DNA of 18,506 bases from DASYTH01 sp035762905 (lineage in GTDB: Bacteria > Actinomycetota > Actinomycetes > Mycobacteriales > Pseudonocardiaceae): the NCBI RefSeq assembly GCF_035762905.1, contig NZ_DASUCC010000113.1, forward strand, positions 1 to 18,506, in the 5' to 3' direction. A program made the translations under genes and the position numbers. Shown in pieces: positions 1 to 8,821 of this stretch (position 1 is its first letter; the number at the start of each line of letters is the position of its first letter). Below the pieces are notes generated by a model that had not been told where the DNA came from, made no database searches, and was given only the letters and a program-made list of their open reading frames with translations.

Positions 1-1
1 C

Positions 2-2278
2 CTATACCTCTCGACCGGCGACGACTCCAATCCATTCGACTCGGCCGGCTACTCGCCGCTGGACGAGCGCACGAACCGCAATCCCGCCTACGACGCGCAG
101 CGCACGGCCGCCAACACCAACGACCTGCGCGGCAAGATCCTGCGAATCAAGGTCAACGCGAACGGCACCTACAGCATCCCGTCGGGGAACATGTTCGCGC
201 AGGGCACGGCGAACACCAAGCCCGAGATCTACGCGATGGGCTTCCGCAACCCGTTCCGGATGAGCGTGGACAAGGCGACCGGCATCGTCTACCTCGGCGA
301 CTACGGTCCGGACGCGGGCGCGGCCAGCGCCACCCGCGGGCCCGGCGGCCAGGTTGAGTTCAACCGGATCACCTCCCCCGGCAACTACGGCTGGCCCTAC
401 TGCACCGGCAACAACACCACCGCGGAGACCTACTTCGAGTTCACCTTCCCGTCCGGGCCGTCCGGCGCCCGGTACAACTGTGCCGGTGGGGCGACCAACA
501 ACTCCTTCCGCAACACCGGGCTCGGCACGCTGCCGGCCGCGCGCGCGGCGTGGATCCCCTACGACGGTGGATCGGTGCCGGGGTTCGGCAACGGGTCGGA
601 GTCCCCTATGGGCGGCCAGGTCTACCGCTACGACCCGAACCTCAACTCCGCCGTCAAGTTCCCGCAGGCACTGGACGGGCACTACCTGGCGGCCGAGTTC
701 GGCCGGCGCTGGCTGCGGCTGGTCGACGTCAACGCCGACGGCACGGCCGGGCAGATCAACCCGTTCCCGTGGCGCGGAACCCAGATCATCGACACCGCGT
801 TCGGCCCGGACGGCGCGTTCTACGTGCTCGACTACGGCACCGGGAACTTCGGCGGCGACGCCAACTCCGCCCTCTACCGGATCGAGTACAACCCCACCGG
901 CGGGCAGCCACCGGTGGCCAGGGTCAGCGCCAACCGGACCTCCGGACCGGCCCCGCTGAGCATCAACTTCTCCTCCGCCGGCTCGTCCGACCCGGAGGGC
1001 GGGGCGCTGACCTATCTGTGGAACTTCGGCGACGGCACGACGTCCACGGCGGCCAACCCGGCGAAGACCTACACCACCAACGGGCAGCGCACGGTCACGC
1101 TCACGGTGACCGACCTGACCGGCCGCACCGGCAACGCCACCCTGGTGGTCACGGTCGGAAACACGGCGCCGACGGTCACGCTGAGCACACCGCCGGACGG
1201 TGCGTTGTTCGGCTTCGGCGACAGCGTTCCGTTCCAGATCACCGTGACCGATCCGGAGGACGGCACGATCAACTGTGCCCGGGTCCGGCTGACCTACGCG
1301 CTCGGCCACGACAGCCACGGCCACCCGATCACCTCGACCACCGGCTGCTCCGGCACGATCGCCATCCCGGTGGACGGCGAGCACGACGCGGCGGCCAACC
1401 TCTTCGGGGTGTTCGACGCCGAGTACACCGACCTCGGCGCCAACGGGCAGCCGGCGCTGACCACGCACACCCAGCACCGGTTGCAGCCCCGGCACCGGCA
1501 GGCCGAGCACTTCACCGCGCAGAACGGCGTCACCGTGGTCAGCCACGCGGCGGCGGAGGGCGCGGCAACCATCGGCAACATCAACAACGGGGACTGGATC
1601 TCGTTCCAGCCCTACGCGATCGGCTCGGCGAACCGGTTCACCGCCCGGGTCTCCTCGGCCGGTACCGGCGGCACCCTGACCGTGCGCAGCGGCTCGACCA
1701 CCGGCCCGGTGCACGGCTCGGTGCCGGTGCCGGTGACCGGCGGCTGGGAGACGTTCGTCAACGTGTCCACCGCGCTCACCGGGGTGCCGGCCGGAACCAC
1801 CACGCTGTTCCTCATGTTCGCCGGTTCCGGCACCGGGGCACTCTATGACGTGGACTCGTTCACGCTGGACTCCGGAACCGGCGGTGGCGGTACCGGTCCG
1901 ATCACCGGGATCGGCGGCAAGTGCGTGGACATCTCCGGTGCCGCGACCGCGGACGGCACCAAGATCCAGCTGTGGACCTGCAACGGAACCGGCGCGCAGA
2001 CCTGGACTGTGACCCCCAGCATGTCCGGCGCTACATTGCGCGCCCTCGGCAAGTGCATCGACATCTCCGGCGGCGGCACCGCGGACAACACCCGGGTGCA
2101 GCTGTGGACCTGCAACGGAACCGGCGCCCAGAACTGGACCGCAGGCACCGGCGGCACGCTGGTCAACCCGCAGTCCAACAAGTGCCTCACCCCACAGGCC
2201 GGCGGCACCGCCGACGGCACCCAACTGGTCATCCTCACCTGCTCCGGCGCGACGAACCAGCGCTGGACCCTGCCCTGA
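2..2278 (+). CDS. Secreted PQQ-type sugar (sorbosone/glucose) dehydrogenase with PKD, CBM6-like and ricin-B lectin domains; 5' partial
   Basis: The frame is already open at base 2, so the N-terminus, including any signal peptide, lies outside the window. About 758 residues are visible. Residues 1-295 are the C-terminal part of a glucose/sorbosone dehydrogenase beta-propeller: YLSTGDD near the start, then LRGKILRI, GFRNPFRMS and LDYGTGNFGGD. Residues about 303-388 are a PKD domain (YLWNFGDG). Next comes an Ig-like linker with a TDPEDG motif, then a CBM6-like beta-sandwich around 500-620 (NNGDWISFQPY). Residues about 634-758 form a ricin-B lectin with repeated CxDISG/QLWTCNG units. Family knowledge: such proteins oxidise sugars outside the cell with PQQ as cofactor, and the accessory domains bind polysaccharide. 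Substrate cannot be read from sequence. The stop lies 12 bp before the ThuA-DUF1080 gene, so the two are probably co-transcribed and act on related sugars. Confidence 0.88.
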   Translation, partial: LYLSTGDDSNPFDSAGYSPLDERTNRNPAYDAQRTAANTNDLRGKILRIKVNANGTYSIPSGNMFAQGTANTKPEIYAMGFRNPFRMSVDKATGIVYLGDYGPDAGAASATRGPGGQVEFNRITSPGNYGWPYCTGNNTTAETYFEFTFPSGPSGARYNCAGGATNNSFRNTGLGTLPAARAAWIPYDGGSVPGFGNGSESPMGGQVYRYDPNLNSAVKFPQALDGHYLAAEFGRRWLRLVDVNADGTAGQINPFPWRGTQIIDTAFGPDGAFYVLDYGTGNFGGDANSALYRIEYNPTGGQPPVARVSANRTSGPAPLSINFSSAGSSDPEGGALTYLWNFGDGTTSTAANPAKTYTTNGQRTVTLTVTDLTGRTGNATLVVTVGNTAPTVTLSTPPDGALFGFGDSVPFQITVTDPEDGTINCARVRLTYALGHDSHGHPITSTTGCSGTIAIPVDGEHDAAANLFGVFDAEYTDLGANGQPALTTHTQHRLQPRHRQAEHFTAQNGVTVVSHAAAEGAATIGNINNGDWISFQPYAIGSANRFTARVSSAGTGGTLTVRSGSTTGPVHGSVPVPVTGGWETFVNVSTALTGVPAGTTTLFLMFAGSGTGALYDVDSFTLDSGTGGGGTGPITGIGGKCVDISGAATADGTKIQLWTCNGTGAQTWTVTPSMSGATLRALGKCIDISGGGTADNTRVQLWTCNGTGAQNWTAGTGGTLVNPQSNKCLTPQAGGTADGTQLVILTCSGATNQRWTLP
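1914..2275 (+). repeat. Ricin-B lectin module, copy 1 (near-identical DNA to 3633-3985)
   Basis: This C-terminal module of the sugar dehydrogenase is almost the same DNA sequence as the C-terminus of the next gene. By eye, 2060-2142 matches 3770-3852 without a difference over 83 nt, including silent third positions. The module itself holds three QxW-type sub-repeats. Confidence 0.85.
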
Positions 2279-2290
2279 GAGGAAGAACCG

Positions 2291-3988
2291 ATGCGACTGC
2301 TCCGTCTCCTCCCCGCGGCCCTGATGGTGCTCGCGTGCACCGTCAGCCCGCCGGCGGCCACCGCCGCGGACACGCCGTACGACGTGCTGGTGTTCTCCCG
2401 CACCGCCGGGTTCCGGCACGACTCGATCGCGGTCGGCACCCAGACCATCCGGGATCTGGGCGCCGCCAACAGCTTCACGGTGACCGCGACCGAGGACCCG
2501 AACGCCTTCACCACCGGCAACCTCGCCCAGTTCGAGGCGGTGGTGTTCCTCAACACCACCGGGGACGTGCTGAACGCGGCCCAGCAGACCGCGTTCGAGA
2601 CCTACATCCGCGGCGGCGGCGGGTACGTCGGCGTGCACTCGGCGGCCGACACCGAGTACGACTGGCCGTTCTACGGCGAGTTGGTCGGCGCGTACTTCGC
2701 CTCGCACCCGGCCATCCAGCAGGCCACGGTGCGGGTGGAGAACCGGGCGCACGCCGCGACGGCCGGGCTCAACCCGACCTGGGTGCGCACCGACGAGTGG
2801 TACAACTACCGCACCAACGTCCGCTCCTCGGCGCGCGTACTGGCCACTTTGGACGAATCGACCTATTCCGGTGGCGGGATGGGCGCCGACCACCCGCACA
2901 CCTGGTGCAAGACGATCGGCGGCGGCCGCTCGTTCTACACCGGCAACGGCCACACCCAGGCCAGCTACGCCGAGGCGTCATTCCGCGGGCTGCTGCTCGG
3001 CGGGCTCCGGTACGCGGCGAACCGGACCAAGGCCGACTGCCGGCCGGAGACCGGATACACCGCGCTGTACAACGGATCCACCACCGGCTGGTCGCAGGCC
3101 GGGCCCGGTGGGTTCAGCAACAGCAACGGCACGCTCAGCTCGTTCGACGGCATGGGCCTGTTCTGGTACAGCGCAAGGGAGTTCCGGTCCTACTCGCTGA
3201 AGCTGGACTGGCGGCTGCTCGGCGACGACAACTCCGGCGTGTTCATCGGTTTCCCGCCGAGCGGTGACCCGAACTCGGCGGTGAACAACGGATACGAGGT
3301 ACAGATCGACGCCACCGACAGCCCGGACCGCACCACCGGCGCGGTCTACGGGTTCCGCTCGGCGGACCTTCCGGCCCGGGACGCGGCGCTCAACCCGCCG
3401 GGCGAGTGGAACACCTTCGAGCTGCTGGTCGAGGGCGAGCGGCTGCAGGTGTTCCTCAACGGCGTACGGATCAACGACTTCACCAACACCGACCCGGTGC
3501 GGTCGCTGGTGTCCGGCCATATCGGCATCCAGAACCACGGCACCGGCGACGACGCCTCGTTCCGCAACATCAGGATTCGGGAGCTGGGCGGCGGACCCGG
3601 TCCCGGGCCGCGCACCGGGCAGATCACCGGCGTGAACGGCAAGTGCGTGGACATCTCCGGCGCCGCGACCGCGGACGGCACCAAGATCCAGCTGTGGACC
3701 TGCAACGGATCCGGCGCGCAGCGGTGGACCATGTCCGGCAGTACCATTTCCGCGCTTGGCAAGTGCATGGACATCTCCGGCGGCGGCACCGCGGACAACA
3801 CCCGGGTGCAGCTGTGGACCTGCAACGGAACCGGCGCCCAGAACTGGACCGCCGGCACCGACGGCACGCTGCGCAACCCGCAGTCCAACAAGTGCCTCAC
3901 CCCCCAGGCCGGCGGCACCGCCGACGGCACCCAACTGGTGATCCTCACCTGCAGCGGCGCCGCGAACCAGCGGTGGACCATGCCGTAG
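2291..3988 (+). CDS. Secreted ThuA-like / DUF1080 (3-keto-disaccharide hydrolase) / ricin-B lectin fusion protein
   Basis: 565 residues, starting at ATG 2291 after GAGGAAG, 12 bp beyond the stop of the dehydrogenase gene. Residues 1-26 look like a signal peptide ending ATAA-DTP; Cys16 (VLAC) could alternatively be a weak lipobox. Residues about 29-247 are a ThuA-like glutamine-amidotransferase-fold domain (VLVFSRTAGFRHDS; GGYVGVHSAADTEYDWPFY; HPHTWCKT). Residues about 256-435 are DUF1080, the 3-keto-disaccharide hydrolase fold (GYTALYNGSTTGW; DWRLLGDDNSGVFIGF; NGYEVQIDA; GHIGIQNHG). Residues about 441-565 are a ricin-B lectin. Both enzymatic families are linked to 3-keto-sugar and trehalose-type metabolism, so with the upstream dehydrogenase an oxidise-then-cleave route for extracellular glycosides is plausible. 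That link is inference. Confidence 0.88.
   Translation: MRLLRLLPAALMVLACTVSPPAATAADTPYDVLVFSRTAGFRHDSIAVGTQTIRDLGAANSFTVTATEDPNAFTTGNLAQFEAVVFLNTTGDVLNAAQQTAFETYIRGGGGYVGVHSAADTEYDWPFYGELVGAYFASHPAIQQATVRVENRAHAATAGLNPTWVRTDEWYNYRTNVRSSARVLATLDESTYSGGGMGADHPHTWCKTIGGGRSFYTGNGHTQASYAEASFRGLLLGGLRYAANRTKADCRPETGYTALYNGSTTGWSQAGPGGFSNSNGTLSSFDGMGLFWYSAREFRSYSLKLDWRLLGDDNSGVFIGFPPSGDPNSAVNNGYEVQIDATDSPDRTTGAVYGFRSADLPARDAALNPPGEWNTFELLVEGERLQVFLNGVRINDFTNTDPVRSLVSGHIGIQNHGTGDDASFRNIRIRELGGGPGPGPRTGQITGVNGKCVDISGAATADGTKIQLWTCNGSGAQRWTMSGSTISALGKCMDISGGGTADNTRVQLWTCNGTGAQNWTAGTDGTLRNPQSNKCLTPQAGGTADGTQLVILTCSGAANQRWTMP
3633..3985 (+). repeat. Ricin-B lectin module, copy 2
   Basis: Second copy of the lectin-coding DNA described at 1914-2275. 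Differences cluster in the linker between the alpha and beta sub-repeats (about 3733-3757) and at a few scattered bases. The near-identity of silent sites argues for recent duplication or gene conversion rather than protein-level constraint alone. Confidence 0.85.
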
Positions 3989-3997
3989 CTGCAGCAA

Positions 3998-4045
3998 CGC
4001 AACGTTACGTTCCGCTCCGAATTCCGAGCGGAACGTGACGTTGCG
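3998..4045. terminator. 20-bp inverted repeat, likely terminator hairpin
   Basis: Arms 3998-4017 and 4026-4045 are complementary over 20 bp with one G:T-type mismatch, around an 8-nt loop containing GAATTC. It begins 10 nt after the stop of the ThuA-DUF1080 gene and ends about 30 nt before the next start. No T-run follows, as is common for actinomycete hairpin terminators. It could also be a dispersed palindromic repeat or an operator. Confidence 0.6.
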
Positions 4046-4074
4046 CTCTGAAATGCCGGCCGGGCACCATAGGT

Positions 4075-5136
4075 GTGGTGACCGTGCTGGACACGCTGCG
4101 TGTTCCGATCGTGCAGGCTCCGATGGCCGGCGGGGTGTCCACCCCGGCGCTGGCGGCGGCGGTGTGTGAAGCCGGCGGACTCGGCTTCCTGGCCGCCGGA
4201 TACCTCAGCCCCGGCGCGCTGCGCGAGCAGATCCAGGCGATGCGCCGGCTGACCCGCCGGCCGTTCGGGGTGAACATCTTCGTTCCCGACGACCCGGTCA
4301 CCGATGTCGAGGCGCTGGCCCGGTACCGGGACCGGCTGGAGGCCGAGGCCGCGCTCTACGGCGTGCGGCTCGGCGAACCGCTCGGCGGCGACGACGGCTG
4401 GACCGAGAAGCTCGCGGTGGTGCGGGACTGCCGGGTCGCGGTGGTGAGCTTCGCCTTCGGCTGCCCGAGCCGGGCAACGGTGTCCCAGCTCAGGACGAAC
4501 GGATCCGAGGTGGTCGTCACGGTGACCTCGGCCGACGAGGCCCGGCTGGCCGCCGGCGCCGGCGCTGACGTGCTGTGCGTCCAGGGCCCGGAGGCCGGCG
4601 CGCACCGAGGGACCTTCCGCAACACCGGCGCCGCGCCCGACATCGGTCTGATCCCGTTGCTGCGCCGGGTGTCCGCCGCGGTCGAGCTGCCGCTGATCGC
4701 CACCGGCGGCCTTGCGCACGGCGCCGACGTGGCGGCCGTGCTGGCCGCCGGCGCCCGTGCCGCGCAGCTCGGCACGGTGTTCATCCCCTGCCCGGAGAGC
4801 GGCGCGAACCCGACCTACAAGGCGGCGATCACCGACCCGCCGTTCCCCGGCACCGCGGTGACCCGCGCGTTCACCGGCCGCCCGGCTCGTGGCCTGGTCA
4901 ACCGGTTCCTCCTGGACCATTCCGCGGCCGCCCCCGCCGCCTACCCGCACGTGCACCAACTGACCAGGAACCTGCGCGCCGCGGCGGCCAAGTCCGGCGA
5001 CCCGGAGGTGATGAGCCTGTGGGCCGGGCAGGGCTACCCGTTCGCCCGCGAGTTGCCCGCCGGCGAGCTGGTCGCCACCCTGGCCGAGCAGGCCAGGACC
5101 GCCATCGCCGACGCCGCGCGCCGGATCGGTGGCTGA
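4075..5136 (+). CDS. NAD(P)H-dependent flavin oxidoreductase, nitronate monooxygenase family
   Basis: 353 residues from GTG 4075. In-frame GTGs at 4078 and 4084 are alternatives, and a TAGGTG element at 4070-4075 would favour 4084 if the mRNA is leaderless. The protein is a TIM-barrel FMN enzyme of the nitronate monooxygenase/2-nitropropane dioxygenase family. It shows VPIVQAPMAGG at the first strand, GVNIFVP near 65-71, SFAFGCPS near 125-132, QGPEAGAHRG with the conserved His177, and a phosphate-binding segment TGGLAHGADVAAVLAAGA near 210-230. Family members oxidise alkyl nitronates, such as propionate 3-nitronate, or use other substrates; the actual substrate here is unknown. Its own promoter is not obvious. 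The universal stress protein gene follows 48 bp later behind a candidate promoter. Confidence 0.88.
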   Translation: MVTVLDTLRVPIVQAPMAGGVSTPALAAAVCEAGGLGFLAAGYLSPGALREQIQAMRRLTRRPFGVNIFVPDDPVTDVEALARYRDRLEAEAALYGVRLGEPLGGDDGWTEKLAVVRDCRVAVVSFAFGCPSRATVSQLRTNGSEVVVTVTSADEARLAAGAGADVLCVQGPEAGAHRGTFRNTGAAPDIGLIPLLRRVSAAVELPLIATGGLAHGADVAAVLAAGARAAQLGTVFIPCPESGANPTYKAAITDPPFPGTAVTRAFTGRPARGLVNRFLLDHSAAAPAAYPHVHQLTRNLRAAAAKSGDPEVMSLWAGQGYPFARELPAGELVATLAEQARTAIADAARRIGG

Positions 5137-5146
5137 GCAAGAAAAG

Positions 5147-5174
5147 TTGCGTTCCGGGCCGGCTCGCGTAGCGT
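5147..5174 (+). promoter_or_regulatory. Candidate housekeeping-type promoter for the universal stress protein gene
   Basis: TTGCGT at 5147-5152 and TAGCGT at 5169-5174 are separated by 16 nt, 10 nt before the ATG at 5185. The predicted transcript would have almost no leader. Judged by eye only. Confidence 0.45.
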
Positions 5175-5184
5175 GAGAAGAACC

Positions 5185-5661
5185 ATGACGACGAACCTGG
5201 TAGTGATCGGCTTCGATGGCACCCCCGCCGCGGAGCGGGCAATTCGTGAGGCGGCCCAACTGTTCCCGGGTCGCAACGCGCTGGTGGTCACGGTCTGGGA
5301 GGCGGGCCGGGCGTTCGATCTCGCGATGATCCCGACCCGCGGATTCGAGCTGCCGCTCTCCGACATCGACATCCGGACCGCGGCCGAGATCGACAAGGCG
5401 CTCTACAACGAGGCGCAGCAGCTCGCCCGGTGGGGCGCGCAGCTGGCCAACGACAACGGGATGACGGCCCAGGGCCTGGCCGTGGCCGACGAGGTCGGCG
5501 TTGCCGACACGCTGGTCCGGCTGGCCAAGGAGAACGAGGCCGCGGTCCTGGTCGCCGGGGCGCACCGGCACGCGCGGCTGGCCGAGCTGCTGCTGGGTTC
5601 GACCACCAAGGCGCTGCTGCAGCACGCGCCGTGCCCGGTGCTCGTCGTGCGTGGTGAATGA
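5185..5661 (+). CDS. Universal stress protein (UspA family)
   Basis: 158 residues, single Usp domain: VVIGFDGTPAAERAIREAA at the N-terminus and a C-terminal VLVAGAHRH...LLLGSTTKALLQHAPCPVLVVRG. ATG 5185 is preferred over the in-frame GTG 5173, because GAGAAG at 5175-5180 sits at ribosome-binding distance and the family normally starts just before the first strand. The ATP-binding signature G-2X-G-9X-G(S/T) is present except that its second glycine is Arg (G-A-H-R then nine residues then GS), so nucleotide binding may be altered. Usp proteins are cytoplasmic stress and dormancy proteins. The gene stands between the flavin oxidoreductase and the LolA-like gene, each with its own start signals. 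Confidence 0.9.
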   Translation: MTTNLVVIGFDGTPAAERAIREAAQLFPGRNALVVTVWEAGRAFDLAMIPTRGFELPLSDIDIRTAAEIDKALYNEAQQLARWGAQLANDNGMTAQGLAVADEVGVADTLVRLAKENEAAVLVAGAHRHARLAELLLGSTTKALLQHAPCPVLVVRGE

Positions 5662-5681
5662 ACGCTTCACATTCCCCGGCG

Positions 5682-5693
5682 TACAAATGAGGC
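5682..5693 (+). promoter_or_regulatory. Candidate -10 element for a leaderless LolA-like mRNA
   Basis: TACAAA at 5682-5687 lies 6 nt upstream of GTG 5694, and there is no Shine-Dalgarno sequence. I see no convincing -35 at standard spacing. Confidence 0.35.
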
Positions 5694-6820
5694 GTGGCAT
5701 CAGTCGTGCGACACGACCGGGTGCGGCGGTGGTCGCTGGTGGCGGCCGTGGCCGCCGTGCTGATCGCGCTGCCGGCCGTGGTGGCCGCGTTCCCGTCGCC
5801 GGCCGCGCCGGTCGAACCGGCCCGGCTGCGCCAGCTGATCATGGCGTCGGCCGGCCAGCCGCATCAGGGCTACGCCGAGAGCACCGGCCGGCTCGGCATC
5901 CCTGATCTGCCGAACCTGGAGCAGGTCGGCTCGCTGCTCGGCGGCACGACCCGGATCCGGTCCTGGTACGACTCCCCCGACCGCTGGCGCTTCGCGGTGC
6001 TGTCCACGCTGGGCAACGAGCGCGACGTCTACCGCGCTCCGGACGGGGAGTACGCCTGGGAGTACGGCACCAACCAGTTCACCCAGATCCTCGGCGAGGC
6101 GCCCGTGCGGCTGCCGCGGGCCGGCGACCTGCTGCCGCCCGACCTCGCCCGGCGGGTGCTCACCGCCGCGCCCGGTGACCCCGGCTCGGCGCTGCCGTCC
6201 CGGCGGGTGGCCGGGATCGCCGCGGCCGGGCTGCGGATCCGGCCGGCCGACCCGGACACCACGATCGGACAGGTGGACATCTGGGCCGACCCGGACACCG
6301 GGTTGCCGGTCCGGGTCGAGGTGACCGCGCGCGGCGCCGGCCAGCCGGTCATGGTCACCGAGTTCCTCGAGCTGTCCCTGACCCGTCCGGCACCCGAGCT
6401 GATCCGGCCGCGAGCGCCTGCGGGCAGCGGGTTCACCGTGCTGTCCGTACCCGACATCGCGGCGGCGTTCAACTCCGAGCCGACGTTCTTCCCCGGCCGG
6501 CTGGCCGGCCGGGAGCTGCGCACCCCGGAGCTGGCCGGGATACCCGGCGCGGCCCTGTACGGGTCCGACCTGGCCGCGTTCGTCGTGCTGCCGCTGCCGC
6601 GGGGTGCCGGCGGGCGCGCCACCGACGCCGCGCGCCGGGCCGCCGGCTCCGAGCTGGCCCTGCCCGGCGGCACCGGGGTGCTGCTCAGCGTCCCGCCGGT
6701 CACCGCGATCGTCGCCCGCTCGACGGTGTCCCGCCGCTCGTTCCTGATCGCCGGTCTGGTCACCCCCGCGGTGCTGGAACGCGCGGCCGCGGAACTGTCC
6801 ACGGCGCGGAGGAACCGTCC

Positions 6821-6824
<4 letters not shown>
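5694..6824 (+). CDS. LolA/RseB-like secreted or membrane-anchored envelope protein
   Basis: 376 residues starting at GTG 5694. Residues about 13-33 form one hydrophobic helix after a basic start (RHDRVRRW), either a signal anchor or a signal peptide ending VVAAFPSPA. The following about 200 residues have the alternating strand pattern of the LolA/LppX/RseB fold, which binds lipid or lipoprotein: GGTTRIRSWYDSPDRWRFAVLS, EYAWEYGTNQFTQI, and VDIWADPDTGLPVRVEVTA. The stop overlaps the start of the ABC ATPase (ATGA at 6821-6824), and an ABC-2 permease follows. This suggests a protein that hands over or senses the transporter's substrate at the outer face of the membrane. Family assignment is by fold-like motifs and context, so the precise function is open. 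Confidence 0.75.
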
Positions 6825-7752
<928 letters not shown>

Positions 7753-7756
<4 letters not shown>

Positions 7757-8577
7757 TCGCGGTCGAGCTGCGGAAGTTGATGTTGCGGCCGCGGATGTGG
7801 TTGTCGGTGCTGTTGTTGTGTCTGCTGCCGGCGTTGGTGGCGGTGTTCGTGGCGACCGCGGATTTTCCGCCGCCGCCGGGGCAGGGTGGGGCGTTCCTGT
7901 CCGCGGTGCGGCGTAACGGGTCGTTGTATCCGGCGGCGGCGTTGGCGTTGGTGTTGCCCGTCTTTCTGCCGTTGGCGGTGGCCGTTCTGGCGGGCGACGC
8001 GGTGGCCGGGGAGTCGGCTTCCGGGACGCTGCGGTACTTGTTGGTTCGGCCGGTGGGGCGGACTTATGTGTTGCTGGCCAAGCTGATCGCGTTGGGGACG
8101 TTCATCGTGCTTGCGATCGTGCTTGTGGTGGTGACGTCGCTCGGGGTGGGGGTGTTGCTGTTCGGGACGGGGGCCGAGGCGGTGGGGCAGGCGGGGACGG
8201 TGACGTCCTTGTCCGGAGTGACCTTGAGCCCGGCGGAGTTGGCGCTGCGGCTGCTCGGGTCGATCGGGTACATCGTGGCGTCGATGTTGGGGTTCGGGGT
8301 GATCGCGCTGTTCCTGTCGACCCTCACCGACTCGGGGTTGGGGGCGACGTTGGGGGCGCTGGCGGTGCTGATCACCAGTTCGGTGCTGCAGGCGCTGGAT
8401 GCGGCGGAACCGGTGAAGGACTACCTGCCGACGAACTACTGGCTGGCGTGGATCGACTTCTTCCGGGATCCGGTGTTCTGGCACAGCATCAACCAGGGGC
8501 TGCTGTTGCAGGCGGGATACGTGGTCGTGTTCTTCGGGGCCGCGTGGGCGAACTTCGCCACCAGGGACGTGACCTGA
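7753..8577 (+). CDS. ABC-2 type transporter permease
   Basis: 274 residues from GTG 7753, overlapping the ATPase stop (GTGA). The frame stays open far upstream, but that part is antisense-like arginine/proline-rich sequence, and the real protein begins MIAVELRKLMLRPRMWLSVLL. About six membrane helices are visible, near residues 15-35, 58-80, 105-132, 165-190, 197-215 and 245-265. The motif AGDAVAGESASGTLRYLLVRPVGR is the ABC-2 hallmark region between helices 2 and 3. It pairs with the preceding ATPase. Third codon positions are unusually rich in G (TTG, GTG, GGG), in contrast to the C-ending ATPase gene. A hairpin follows 12 nt after the stop. Confidence 0.92.
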
Positions 8578-8589
8578 CATCCAGGAATC

Positions 8590-8623
8590 CACCGAAAAGG
8601 TGATGCTGTCACCATTTCCGGTG
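8590..8623 (+). terminator. Hairpin terminator after the ABC operon
   Basis: CACCG-AAAA-GGTGA (8590-8603) pairs with TCACC-ATTT-C-CGGTG (8609-8623) around the loop TGCTG. There is one A/A mismatch and one bulged C, giving about 13 pairs. It sits directly after the permease stop and before an oppositely oriented operon. Confidence 0.5.
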
Positions 8624-8664
8624 AATCAGGCGCGGCCGTGTGCGGACAACCGCGCCGAGCGCAC

Positions 8665-8677
8665 TACGTTTCCGCGC
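8665..8677 (+). promoter_or_regulatory. Candidate -10 element for the short membrane ORF
   Basis: TACGTT at 8665-8670 followed by 7 nt and GTG 8678, the usual geometry of leaderless actinomycete genes. The -35 region is poor. Confidence 0.3.
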
Positions 8678-8821
8678 GTGCCGCACCTCACCCTGGTCCT
8701 GCTCGGTCTCATGCTGCTCGCCGTGGGCACCGCGCTGTCACTTGCCGCCGGCTCCCGAACCGAGCCCGGCGACGGCGCGGAGCTCGAGGCGTGGACCGCG
8801 TGGGCCTCGGCACCCCGGCGC
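8678..8821 (+). pseudogene. Possible remnant of a membrane/secreted protein gene (N-terminal part only)
   Basis: From GTG 8678 the reading gives a clean hydrophobic helix (LTLVLLGLMLLAVGTALSLAA) and an acidic stretch (TEPGDGAELEAWTAW). Codon use looks protein-like up to about 8815. The frame then runs antisense into the lipase-like gene and stays open to 10567, where its composition is that of a shadow frame. I therefore suspect a truncated gene start or a small membrane protein whose true end is lost. No family is recognised, and the other 3' flank is fully explained by opposite-strand genes. This is the only stretch of the 8578-8821 gap with apparent coding character. Confidence 0.3.

Noticed and set aside
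1290..1520. Possible frameshift in the dehydrogenase gene between PKD and CBM6-like parts (region of HTQHRLQPRHRQAEHF)
   Set aside because: The Q-x-R-H-R-Q-A-E-x-F pattern is normal at this junction in related proteins and the frame is continuous.
2..2953. 983-residue open frame on the minus strand opposite the dehydrogenase and ThuA genes
   Set aside because: Arg/Gly/Val-rich, no recognisable motif, and antisense to two clearly coding genes; long antisense frames are expected at this GC content.
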